Shown here: positions 6,107 to 13,153 of the stretch, in pieces
Layout: each line of letters opens with the position of its first letter
Numbering within the stretch: the stretch's first letter is position 1
Assembly: GCA_047623825.1 (NCBI GenBank)
Contig: JBLHOS010000066.1
Location: 1 to 16,359 of the forward strand
DNA: 16,359 bases
Reading direction: 5' to 3'
From: JBLHOS01 sp047623825
GTDB lineage: Bacteria; Pseudomonadota; Alphaproteobacteria; Rhodobacterales; Rhodobacteraceae
The notes under the pieces: generated by a model
Told to the model about the DNA's origin: nothing
The model's input: only the letters and a program-made list of their open reading frames with translations
The model's database searches: none
Translations under genes and position numbers: made by a program

Positions 6107-8473
6107 ATGCCAAAAGACGGAGGCATCGGCGCCAGCACAACGCGGCGCGAAGATTTTCGGTTCCTAACTGGACGCGGAAAATACACAGATGATATTGTGC
6201 TGCATGGGCAGGCATTTGCAGTTTTTGCGCGCTCTAACGTGGCAAACGGCAAGATCAAATCGATCGACACAAGCGTTGCTGCGGCCATGCCCGGTGTTTT
6301 GACGATCTTTACTGGTGACGATTTTGCAGATGTCGGTGGTAACCCCGCAGGTTGGGCGATTGTCAGCCGCGATGGTGAGCCGATGAAAGAACCCAAGCGC
6401 CCGGTTCTGGCGCATGGCAAGGTTCGCCATGTCGGTGACGCATATGCCGCCGTAATCGCCGAGACGCTGGCACAAGCCGAAGATGCCGCCGCCGCGATTA
6501 TCGCTGATATTGAGGAACTTCCGGCTGTGATCGACATGGCCTCAGCTGTGGCTGGTGGCGCGTTGGTCCATGATGAAATCGAAACAAACGTCTGTTTTGA
6601 TTGGGGTTGGATTGAGGATAACCGCGCTGCAACCGATGCCGCGATAAAGGCCGCACCGCATGTGACCACACTGGAGCTGGTTAACAACCGACTGGTGCCC
6701 AACGCAATGGAGCCACGTGCGTCCACCGCTGATTATGATCCCGGTACTGGCGACTACACGCTTTATACAACCTCGCAGAACCCACACCTGACGCGACTTT
6801 TGATTTCCGCGTTTGTCATGGGCATCCCTGAAAATAAACTGCGGGTGATTGCGCCTGATGTGGGCGGTGGGTTCGGCTCAAAAATCTATCACTACGGCGA
6901 AGAAGCGTTGGTGTTAGCAGCATCCAAACGGCTAGAGCGGCCGGTTCGCTGGACCGCAACCCGGACCGAAAGCTTTCTGACCGACGCCCATGGCCGCGAT
7001 CACGTGACCAAGATCGAATTGGCCTGCGAAAAGGACGGGACGTTCATCGCGTTTCGGACTGAAACTATGGCCAATGTTGGGGCCTATCTATCTAACTTCT
7101 CTACCGCGACGCCGACCTTTTTGCACGGCACATTGATGGCTGGAAACTATACGGTTCCCAACGTCTATGTGAACGTCAAAGCAGTGTTTACGAACACAGC
7201 TCCGGTAGACGCGTATCGCGGTGCAGGGCGTCCAGAGGCGACATTCTCTCTTGAACGGGTCATCGATATGGCCGCCGTTGAGTTGGGGATCGATCCAATT
7301 GAAATCCGGCGCCGAAACTTTATCAAACCCGATCAATTTCCCTATGCCGCAGCGGCAGGTCTGGAATACGATTCAGGCAATTACGACGCACTGATGGATA
7401 AATTGGAGGAGATGATTGACCGGGACGGGTTTGCCGCGCGCAAGGCCGCGTCTGAGGCAAAGGGCATGCTGCGCGGGCTTGGTCTCAACGCCTATATTGA
7501 GGCATGCGGCATCGCACCGTCCAACCTTGTCGGCATTTTAGGCAGTCGGGTTGGTCTTTATGATGCGGCAACTGTTCGGGTGAATGCGACTGGCAATCTA
7601 TCGGTCATGGTCGGGGCCCATAGCCACGGTCAGGGCCATGAGACGGCGTTTCCGCAGATTGTGGCGGATATGCTTGGCATTGATGCCTCTACCATCGAAA
7701 TCGTACATGGTGACACCTCAAAGATCCCGTTTGGGATGGGGACCTATGGGTCGCGTTCCTTGGCGGTTTGCGGATCTGCTGTTGTGCGCGCGACCGAAAA
7801 GATCATCAACAAAGCCAAGAAGATCGCGGCCCATATGTTGGAAGCATCCGACGCGGATATAGAACTGATCGACGGGCAATTCACCGTCGCGGGCACCGAT
7901 AAATCGGTCAGCTTTGGTGAAGTGGCGCTAAAGGCCTATATTCCACACAACTACCCGATTGAGGATCTTGAGCCGGGACTGGAAGAGACTGCGTTTTATG
8001 ATCCGTCCAACTTCACTTACCCCTCAGGCGCCTATGCGTGTGAAGTTGAGGTTGATCCTGAAACCGGTCAGGTCGTGATTGAACGGTTTGTTGCCATCGA
8101 TGATTTTGGCAATATCGTCAATCCGATGATTGTGACCGGTCAGGTCCATGGCGGGTTGGGGCAAGGCATTGGTCAAGCGATGATCGAAAGCACGACTTAT
8201 GATCAAAATGGCCAATTGCTGAGCGGGTCCTACATGGATTACACGATGCCGCGCGCAGCGGATTTCCCGTTCTTTGAGGTGGACCATTCCTGCGCCACAC
8301 CGTGCACTCATAACCCGCTTGGGGTTAAGGGGTGCGGTGAAGCTGGGGCAATCGGGTCGCCTCCGACAGTAGTGAATGCGGTGCTTCATGCGTTGCGGGG
8401 TGGGGGCTATGACGTCGCCCATATCAATATGCCAATGACTTCGTCCCGGGTCTGGGCCGCAATGCAAGGATGA
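6107..8473 (+). CDS. coxL: form II CODH-like large subunit (molybdopterin hydroxylase)
   Basis: This 788-residue molybdopterin-binding catalytic subunit belongs to the xanthine oxidase family. The active-site loop is AYRGAGR at residues 369-375, the mark of form II enzymes; form I CO dehydrogenases have AYxCSFR with the copper-binding Cys. Other landmarks are VGGGFGSK for cofactor binding, AHSHGQGHET, TYGSRSLAVCGSA, and GVKGCGEAG with the catalytic-base Glu745. The length matches the family. AGGGAGA precedes the ATG. Together with coxS and coxM it should form an (LMS)2 enzyme in the cytoplasm that hydroxylates or oxidises a small substrate. Form II members are often annotated as aerobic CO dehydrogenases, but CO oxidation has not been shown for many of them. 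Here neither a copper ligand nor a substrate-defining residue can be pointed to. The gene and family are certain; the substrate is open. Confidence 0.95.
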   Translation: MPKDGGIGASTTRREDFRFLTGRGKYTDDIVLHGQAFAVFARSNVANGKIKSIDTSVAAAMPGVLTIFTGDDFADVGGNPAGWAIVSRDGEPMKEPKRPVLAHGKVRHVGDAYAAVIAETLAQAEDAAAAIIADIEELPAVIDMASAVAGGALVHDEIETNVCFDWGWIEDNRAATDAAIKAAPHVTTLELVNNRLVPNAMEPRASTADYDPGTGDYTLYTTSQNPHLTRLLISAFVMGIPENKLRVIAPDVGGGFGSKIYHYGEEALVLAASKRLERPVRWTATRTESFLTDAHGRDHVTKIELACEKDGTFIAFRTETMANVGAYLSNFSTATPTFLHGTLMAGNYTVPNVYVNVKAVFTNTAPVDAYRGAGRPEATFSLERVIDMAAVELGIDPIEIRRRNFIKPDQFPYAAAAGLEYDSGNYDALMDKLEEMIDRDGFAARKAASEAKGMLRGLGLNAYIEACGIAPSNLVGILGSRVGLYDAATVRVNATGNLSVMVGAHSHGQGHETAFPQIVADMLGIDASTIEIVHGDTSKIPFGMGTYGSRSLAVCGSAVVRATEKIINKAKKIAAHMLEASDADIELIDGQFTVAGTDKSVSFGEVALKAYIPHNYPIEDLEPGLEETAFYDPSNFTYPSGAYACEVEVDPETGQVVIERFVAIDDFGNIVNPMIVTGQVHGGLGQGIGQAMIESTTYDQNGQLLSGSYMDYTMPRAADFPFFEVDHSCATPCTHNPLGVKGCGEAGAIGSPPTVVNAVLHALRGGGYDVAHINMPMTSSRVWAAMQG

Positions 8474-8479
8474 TCGGCG

Positions 8480-8503
8480 CGGGCGCCCGGAAACGGGCGC
8501 CTG
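8480..8503 (+). repeat. intergenic hairpin with GAAA tetraloop
   Basis: GGCGCCCG (8482-8489), loop GAAA, and CGGGCGCC (8494-8501) form a perfect 8-pair GC stem, extendable to 10 pairs with one G-U. It starts a few bases after the coxL stop and 60 bases before coxM. There is no T-tract, so it is not a standard intrinsic terminator. A GNRA-capped stem here more likely protects coxSL mRNA or marks a processing point. Confidence 0.55.
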
Positions 8504-8563
8504 GCGTGTGCAAAATTTGACACAGATAAAGCGGGCTGCGGCCCCCTTTTGGAGGAAGACGAG

Positions 8564-9355
8564 ATGCATAATTTCGAATTTGTGAAGCCAACCACCATTG
8601 CGGATGCGGTCAACGCGTTGTCATCAGATGAGGCGCAGGCCTTGGGCGGTGGTCAAACGCTGATCCCAACTATGAAACAAAGATTGGCCAGTCCTGAGAC
8701 ATTGGTCAGCCTGACCGGCATTGGCGAAATGCTGGGTGTTTGCGTATCAGACGCGGGCGAGGTCTGCATTGGTGGTGCCTCGACGCACGCAAGTGTCGCG
8801 TCAGAGACGGCAACCAGTTATCCGGGTCTGTCCGGTTTGGCCGCCCAGATTGGCGACCCGGCTGTGCGCAATCGCGGCACCATTGGCGGATCATTGGCCA
8901 ATAACGATCCAGCAGCATGTTATCCTGCGGTAGCCCTTGCATCGGGTGCCACGATCAAAACCGATGCACGCGAAATTGCTGCGGATGACTATTTTGAGGG
9001 GATGTTCTCGACTGCGTTGGAAGAGGGCGAAATCATTACCGAAGTTCGCTTCCGGGTGCCGGAGGTGTCCAATTATCAAAAGTTTGTTCAGCCTGCGTCC
9101 CGCTTTGCGATGGTTGGCGTGTTTGTGGCCAAATACGCAGACGGTGTGCGGGTGGCTGTGACCGGTGCGTCTGACGAAGGCGTGTACCGTTGGAGTGAGG
9201 CCGAAGCGGCCCTGTCTGCCAATTTCTCAGCGGCAGCGATTGAAGGGCTGTCGGTTAGTGCCGATGGTATGATTGCAGACTTGCACGGCAGTTCTGCGTA
9301 CCGCGCGCATCTGGTCAAGGTCATGACCGGGCGGGCTGTCACCGCAGCAAGCTAA
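8564..9355 (+). CDS. coxM: form II CODH-like medium subunit, FAD-binding
   Basis: This 263-residue flavoprotein subunit of the molybdenum hydroxylase takes electrons from the iron-sulfur subunit and hands them to an external acceptor. The two FAD pyrophosphate-binding motifs are ALGGGQTLIPTMKQR (residues 27-40) and TIGGSLANNDPAACYP (106-121). GDPAVRNRGT and a CODH-type C-terminal domain (FVQPASRFAMVGVFVA) also fit. The frame opens at a TTG at 8549, but GGAGGA at 8551-8556 clearly serves the ATG at 8564 (7-base spacing), giving the usual MHNFEFVKPT start. At 263 residues it is slightly shorter than form I CoxM (about 288), which is normal for form II. It is the last gene of the cluster and a strong terminator follows within 20 bases. 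Confidence 0.94.
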   Translation: MHNFEFVKPTTIADAVNALSSDEAQALGGGQTLIPTMKQRLASPETLVSLTGIGEMLGVCVSDAGEVCIGGASTHASVASETATSYPGLSGLAAQIGDPAVRNRGTIGGSLANNDPAACYPAVALASGATIKTDAREIAADDYFEGMFSTALEEGEIITEVRFRVPEVSNYQKFVQPASRFAMVGVFVAKYADGVRVAVTGASDEGVYRWSEAEAALSANFSAAAIEGLSVSADGMIADLHGSSAYRAHLVKVMTGRAVTAAS

Positions 9356-9373
9356 GCAATAGTATCGATCTTG

Positions 9374-9410
9374 AAAGGCCGTGCCGCGATTGTCGGTGCG
9401 GCCTTTTTCT
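9374..9410 (+). terminator. intrinsic terminator of the cox-like cluster
   Basis: AAAGGCCGTGCC (9374-9385) pairs with GGTGCGGCCTTT (9395-9406), giving 12 pairs including two G-U, around a 9-base loop. Five T's (9404-9408) follow. It lies 19 bases after the coxM stop, and its T-tract touches the stop codon of the convergent tupA (9409-9411). The A-run on the left side means it may also stop tupA transcription. Confidence 0.85.
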
Positions 9411-10206
9411 ATTGCTCAGCGTTTGGAAAGAACAGCTGTTGACCGTCTCGGGTGAACCCCGTAATCGCGGCTTGACCGGGTGGTGATAGCAGCCAGTCGG
9501 CCACCGCCTCGGCCCCGGCTGCATTTACATTCGGGCAGTGGGATGGGGCCACCGGGATCACGCCATATTGGTTGAACAGCGCGGCATCGCCTGCAAATAA
9601 CAGCGCAAGTGGCCCTCTGTTTTCAAAGGCAATCCATGTGGCCCGGTCGGTCAGAGTATAGGCTGACATACCGACGGATATGTTCAGCGTTGCCCCCATT
9701 CCAGATCCGGTTTCGCGGTACCAAGTGCCTGAGGCGGCATCAACATCTGCGATCCCGTACCAAAGCGATAATTCCTTAAGATGGGTGCCGCTGTCATCGC
9801 CGCGTGAGGCAAACGGTGTTTGTGCGGTGGCAATAAGACCCAATGCAGCCCTGATATCAGGCGCTGTGGTGACGCCCGCAGGGTCAGACGCAGGTCCGAC
9901 CAGAACAAAGTCATTATACATCAGATCATAGCGTGCAGAACCAAAACCGGCGGCAACAAACGCCTGTTCGCGGTCTTGGGCATGGGTGATCAGCAGGTCG
10001 CCGTCGCAGCGCTCTGCGTTGCGCAATGCCTGTCCGGTGCCCACAGCGACAACGCGGATATCAAGGTCCAGCGCGTCCTGAGCAATTGGCAAAAGATATT
10101 CGTAAAGGCCAGAGCTTTGAGTGGAGGTTGTAGATTGGATCAAAACAATCCGATCTGCATAGACGGGACCCGCAGCCAAAAGTAGGGCCGCAAAAAGTGA
10201 TTTCAT
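9409..10206 (-). CDS. tupA: tungstate ABC transporter, substrate-binding protein
   Basis: This 265-residue periplasmic binding protein of the TupA family captures tungstate for import. It starts with a short signal peptide (MKSLFAALLLAAGPVYA, likely cleavage after residue 17). The oxyanion-binding segments typical of TupA are TTSTQSSGL at residues 26-34 and SRGDDSGTH at 134-142, followed by KELSLWY and WYRETGSGMGATLNI. Its ATG overlaps the tupC stop by four bases (ATGA), and it is the last gene of the operon. The order B-C-A is not the usual A-B-C. Related WtpA and ModA proteins lack the TTTS/GDDSGTH combination, so tungstate is the best-supported ligand. Molybdate may also be carried at lower affinity, and the protein sits beside a molybdopterin enzyme cluster. 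Confidence 0.9.
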   Translation of the reverse strand: MKSLFAALLLAAGPVYADRIVLIQSTTSTQSSGLYEYLLPIAQDALDLDIRVVAVGTGQALRNAERCDGDLLITHAQDREQAFVAAGFGSARYDLMYNDFVLVGPASDPAGVTTAPDIRAALGLIATAQTPFASRGDDSGTHLKELSLWYGIADVDAASGTWYRETGSGMGATLNISVGMSAYTLTDRATWIAFENRGPLALLFAGDAALFNQYGVIPVAPSHCPNVNAAGAEAVADWLLSPPGQAAITGFTRDGQQLFFPNAEQ

Positions 10207-10958
10207 AGCAGTAATCGTCCCTGAACATAGGCGCGGGCTTCGTCAGTTTTTGGGTGTGACAGGAATGAGGGTGCATCTGTCACTTCAAAACACTGACCAT
10301 TGTGCAGGAATGCGACGTCATCAGCCAGCCGCTGCACTTGGCCCTGATCATGCGTCACGATCACGACCTTGGTGCCTTGCCGGGCAATCCGTGTGATCAA
10401 CGCTTCCATCGCATGGGTCGATTGCGGATCTAGATGGGCGGTCGGTTCATCCAGCATCAACAGAATCGGGGTAGAGGCTAGCGCGCGGATTGTGGCCAGA
10501 CGCTGTTGTTCGCCACCCGAAAGCCTGCGGGCAGGGCGCATCGCAAGGGCTGTCAGGTTGGCCAGCGCCAAAAGTTCTTGCAGGCGGGCACGACGTTCGC
10601 GACGTGGAACACGCGCCAGCGCCAGTGCGTGATCCAAATTGCCCCGCACTGTGCGGCGCAACAAAACGGGGCGCTGAAAGACTAGTCCGATGCGCCCTTG
10701 AATGGCGCGGTGGCGAATGATGGTGCCGTGATCTGGTTGGATAAGCCCCGCAATGGCGCGCAAGATCAGGCTTTTTCCAGCACCGTTTGGCCCAACAATA
10801 GCGGTTATTCCACTTAGTCCAATTCGAAGTGTCAGGCTGTTTAGCAGGGCGGCGCCTCCGCGCGTGATGCACACATCGTGCAGCGCAACGGCAGGCAGAT
10901 CATCGGCAAGACGTGGCCCGGTAAATGGAATGACCTGTGCGTCGCGGCGATCAGACAT
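10203..10958 (-). CDS. tupC: tungstate ABC transporter, ATP-binding protein
   Basis: This 251-residue ABC ATPase powers the oxyanion importer. It shows Walker A GPNGAGKS (residues 56-63), a Q-loop FQRPVLL (around 94-100), signature LSGGEQQR (146-153), Walker B ILLMLDE (165-171) and the H-loop His203 (VTHDQ). The open frame extends to 10997, but the ATG at 10958 gives MSDRRDAQV and overlaps the tupB stop by only eight bases, as expected in a coupled operon; the longer start would lie well inside tupB. There is no C-terminal regulatory domain of the ModC type. That fits the smaller Tup-type ATPase and argues against modC. Substrate is assigned through the adjacent TupA-like binding protein. Confidence 0.9.
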   Translation of the reverse strand: MSDRRDAQVIPFTGPRLADDLPAVALHDVCITRGGAALLNSLTLRIGLSGITAIVGPNGAGKSLILRAIAGLIQPDHGTIIRHRAIQGRIGLVFQRPVLLRRTVRGNLDHALALARVPRRERRARLQELLALANLTALAMRPARRLSGGEQQRLATIRALASTPILLMLDEPTAHLDPQSTHAMEALITRIARQGTKVVIVTHDQGQVQRLADDVAFLHNGQCFEVTDAPSFLSHPKTDEARAYVQGRLLL

Positions 10959-11658
10959 GGGCTGGGGCCTCCAACCGGGAGCGTAACCCCAGAACAATTG
11001 CGTTCAAAATGACGGTCAATGACAATAAAATGATCCCCAAGCCTAAAGCCAGCGGTAACGCGCCGCGCGAGGTTTCAAGCGCTATCGCCGTCGTCATCAC
11101 CCGCGTTACGTGATCGATGTTACCACCGACCAGCATAACGGCGCCAACTTCAGCCAATGCGCGGCCCAAGCCTGCCAAAAACGCAGTCGCCAAGGTGAAA
11201 CGTGCGTCCCATAGCAGAGTGCCGATCACATCAACGCGGGTCGCGCCAAGCACACGCAATGTCTCATCATACTCTGACAACAGATCGACCAGCACCTGAC
11301 GGGTCAGCGCCGCGATGATCGGTGTGACCAGCAAAGTTTGTGCAATAATCATCGCAGTTGGCGTATACAGCAGCCCCAATACCCCAAGAGGGCCGGAGGC
11401 TGAGAAAATCAGATATACTGTCAGCCCGACCACCACTGGCGGTAGTCCCATAAGGGCGTTGATCAGTACCACCAGTGCGCCGCGCCCGGGAAACCGAAAA
11501 ACTGCCAAGACCGCGCCGATGGGCAGACCGATCAGTCCTGCAAACGCCACAGCCGACAGTGAAACACGCAAGGATAGCGCCACAATCTCGATCAAGTCGG
11601 GATCGCCGCTGAGGATCAGGCCAAATGCCGTCACAAAGCTTTCGGTTATGGCGTCCAT
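10951..11658 (-). CDS. tupB: tungstate ABC transporter, permease
   Basis: This 235-residue inner-membrane permease has about five hydrophobic segments (roughly residues 25-52, 62-86, 92-116, 152-178 and 200-225). The cytoplasmic EAA-type loop is GLGRALAEVGAVMLVGGNI, which docks to the ATPase; GLPPVVVGLTVYL is typical of TupB/ModB-like permeases. The frame is open to 11736, but the ATG at 11658 with AAGGGA just upstream gives MDAITESFVTAF, and the longer N-terminus is cysteine- and proline-rich and unlike a permease. It is the first gene of the operon, so the promoter must lie in 11659-11757. I see no ModE-like or other recognisable operator there. Confidence 0.9.
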   Translation of the reverse strand: MDAITESFVTAFGLILSGDPDLIEIVALSLRVSLSAVAFAGLIGLPIGAVLAVFRFPGRGALVVLINALMGLPPVVVGLTVYLIFSASGPLGVLGLLYTPTAMIIAQTLLVTPIIAALTRQVLVDLLSEYDETLRVLGATRVDVIGTLLWDARFTLATAFLAGLGRALAEVGAVMLVGGNIDHVTRVMTTAIALETSRGALPLALGLGIILLSLTVILNAIVLGLRSRLEAPAHV

Positions 11659-11749
11659 GATTGGTCCCTTGGTCTGGGCATAGGGTGCGCATGGAATGGG
11701 CAGTGCGCAAGTTGTAATACGACCAGACGCAGCCATTGGCCGTCACCAC

Positions 11750-11787
11750 AAACGAAAGGCGCGCGGGCCTGTTGCAGCCCACGCGCC
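11750..11787 (-). terminator. intrinsic terminator of infC
   Basis: On the minus strand GGCGCGTGGGC (11787-11777) pairs with GCCCGCGCGCC (11768-11758), giving 11 pairs with one G-U and an 8-base loop. TTTCGTTTG follows. It lies about 28 bases after the infC stop and separates infC from the same-strand tup operon. Confidence 0.75.
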
Positions 11788-11815
11788 CCAAAAAGGCTAA
11801 GATGGCCGCCCGGGG

Positions 11816-12358
11816 TTAGCGGACCGGGCCGATCATCATAATCATCTGACGGCCTTCCATCTTAGGCATGTTCTCGATTTTGCCAACTTCTTTGACATCC
11901 TCGGCGACGCGTTCCAGCAGCTCACGTCCAAGGTTTTGGTGGGCCATTTCACGACCTCTAAAGCGCAGGGTGATTTTCACCTTGTCGCCATTCTCCAAAA
12001 ACTTGAAAACGCTGCGCATTTTTACGCCGTAATCATGCGTGTCCGTATTCGGACGGAATTTGATTTCTTTGACCTCGATGATCTTTTGCTTCTTGCGAGC
12101 TTCGGATTCGCGCTTTTGTTGTTCATATTTGAACTTGCCGAAATCCATGATTTTGCAGACAGGTGGCTCTGCATTTGGGGAAATTTCCACCAAATCCAAT
12201 CCAGCTTCTACAGCCATCTGCATGGCCCGTTCTGGGCTCACTACACCAGCATTTTCGCCGTCGGCACCGATCAATCGGATATCCGAACCCCTAATGCGTT
12301 CATTCACTCTGGGGCCGGTTTCGCGCGTTGGAGGCGCATTGTGTGGTCTGCGGGCTAT
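11816..12358 (-). CDS. infC: translation initiation factor IF-3, probable ATA start
   Basis: IF3 binds the 30S subunit, blocks premature 50S joining and rejects wrong start codons. The protein has the IF3 N-domain (RVNERIRGSDIRLIGADGENAGVV), a lysine-rich linker (KYEQQKRESEARKKQKIIEVKEIKFRP region) and the C-domain (VKITLRFRGREMAHQ, GRQMIMMIGPVR). The open frame begins at a TTG at 12427, with ATGs at 12385 and 12382. Conserved similarity begins only at ARRPHNAPP, directly after an ATA codon (12358-12356). AGGA lies 9 bases before it, and the resulting 180 residues equal the length of E. coli IF3, which starts at AUU. Rare start codons that IF3 itself discriminates against are the known basis of infC autoregulation. 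The gene is certain; the start is my preferred reading, and annotation pipelines would probably choose 12382, 12385 or 12427. Confidence 0.93.
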   Translation of the reverse strand: MARRPHNAPPTRETGPRVNERIRGSDIRLIGADGENAGVVSPERAMQMAVEAGLDLVEISPNAEPPVCKIMDFGKFKYEQQKRESEARKKQKIIEVKEIKFRPNTDTHDYGVKMRSVFKFLENGDKVKITLRFRGREMAHQNLGRELLERVAEDVKEVGKIENMPKMEGRQMIMMIGPVR

Positions 12359-12546
12359 GGGCTTCAGTCCTTCTGTTGCCATCATTGTCGAAGAGGGGAA
12401 AATAGACTCGCTCGGTGGCTCTTTCAAGGCGAATCTCCGCCGATTTCACTAAGGACGGAAAACAAGCGGATCGTTTCCCGTTGCGAGCGCCTGCATGAGT
12501 GCGCATATCAGCCCTGAAGAAACAAATTATCCTAGTGGAGAATCGT

Positions 12547-13077
12547 ATGAAGCGGATTTTGACAATTGTGGTCCTTTTGGCCCTTTTGGGCGTTGGCGGA
12601 TATTATCTGATCGGTGCTGGCACCGATACCGCCGTTGAGGGCGTAACTGAGGTCACGGAAGAAGTGACTGAGGGCGAAATCGAAGTTGGAAACGCAGTGA
12701 CTGAAGCGGTTGAAGAGGCTGTCGGTACGGTTGCTGAAACAGCATCTGAGGCCGTTGATGCGACTACCGATGCTGTGAGCGGTGCAGTTGATGCTGTAAC
12801 AGAAGCGGCAACCGATGCAGTCGATGCGGTAGCCCCGACTGAGACAGAAACCGTTGTAGTTGATGGTGCTACAGAGACAGTAGTTGAAGCCTCCGATCTT
12901 GCGTCCCTTCTGACAGTTGATGGTTTTGACCCCGATGCGGTTCTCGAAGCAATCGACGGCTCCGATCTGAGCACGCTCACAAAAACAGGTCTGCGGACAA
13001 CTGTTGAGGGCGCGCGCGACAATCCCGAAATGGTGCCCGGCGTGATTGAGCAAGTTCGGGGTGCCTTGGGCCTCTAA
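12547..13077 (+). CDS. membrane-anchored acidic protein with 11-residue repeats
   Basis: This 176-residue protein matches no family I can name. Residues 1-25 (MKRILTIVVLLALLGVGGYY and following) form a basic-then-hydrophobic segment, either an uncleaved anchor or a signal peptide. Residues 26-114 are very acidic and rich in Thr, Ala, Val and Glu with almost no Lys or Arg. Within them residues 51-94 divide cleanly into four 11-residue units: VTEAVEEAVGT, VAETASEAVDA, TTDAVSGAVDA and VTEAATDAVDA. Such a hendecad period suits a long amphipathic helix or coiled coil, as in LEA-like and apolipoprotein-like proteins. Residues 115-176 (SDLASLLTVDGFDPDAV through IEQVRGALGL) look like a separate small helical domain. 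TGGAGAA precedes the ATG at 12547; the upstream start at 12499 has none. It is probably periplasmic, with a structural or envelope role at most a guess. Confidence 0.78.
   Translation: MKRILTIVVLLALLGVGGYYLIGAGTDTAVEGVTEVTEEVTEGEIEVGNAVTEAVEEAVGTVAETASEAVDATTDAVSGAVDAVTEAATDAVDAVAPTETETVVVDGATETVVEASDLASLLTVDGFDPDAVLEAIDGSDLSTLTKTGLRTTVEGARDNPEMVPGVIEQVRGALGL
12697..12828 (+). repeat. four 33-base tandem repeats coding 11-residue units
   Basis: Codons 51-94 of the acidic membrane-anchored protein form four consecutive 33-base units. They are clearer in protein than in DNA: the third position of each codon has drifted, so the duplication is old or maintained by selection on the helix pattern. 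The shared frame is x-T/A-E/D-A-x-x-E/G-A-V-D/G-A/T. Confidence 0.6.
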
Positions 13078-13101
13078 GCATCCGTCACTTAGTCTAAATA
13101 G

Positions 13102-13134
13102 AAAAGCCGTGCTGATATCAGCGCGGCTTTTTTA
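13102..13134. terminator. bidirectional intrinsic terminator
   Basis: AAAAGCCGTGCTGAT (13102-13116) and ATCAGCGCGGCTTTT (13117-13131) form a 15-base inverted repeat with a single G-U. T's continue to 13133 on the plus strand, and TTTTCTATTTA follows the stem on the minus strand. It lies between two convergent genes, 24 bases after the acidic protein's stop and 20 bases after the fpr stop, and probably terminates both. Confidence 0.85.
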
Positions 13135-13153
13135 ATTTCAGACAAGAAATCTG

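Noticed and set aside
6013..6726. A 237-residue minus-strand open frame opposite the start of coxL
   Set aside because: Serine/alanine-rich shadow frame with no recognisable domain; the plus strand is unambiguously coxL.
8517..8522. TTGACA before coxM as a promoter -35
   Set aside because: No acceptable -10 follows at 15-19 bases; the sequence there is GC-rich.
9409..11658. A molybdate (modABC) or phosphate (pst) transporter
   Set aside because: The binding protein has the TTTS and GDDSGTH segments of TupA, and the ATPase lacks the C-terminal regulatory domain of ModC.
12481..12509. TTGCGA-17-CATATC as the promoter of the acidic repeat protein
   Set aside because: Spacing is right but the -10 matches only half the consensus; too weak to list as a feature.
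12697..12828. The tandem repeats as a CRISPR-like array
   Set aside because: The units are in-frame coding repeats without spacers and have diverged at third codon positions.
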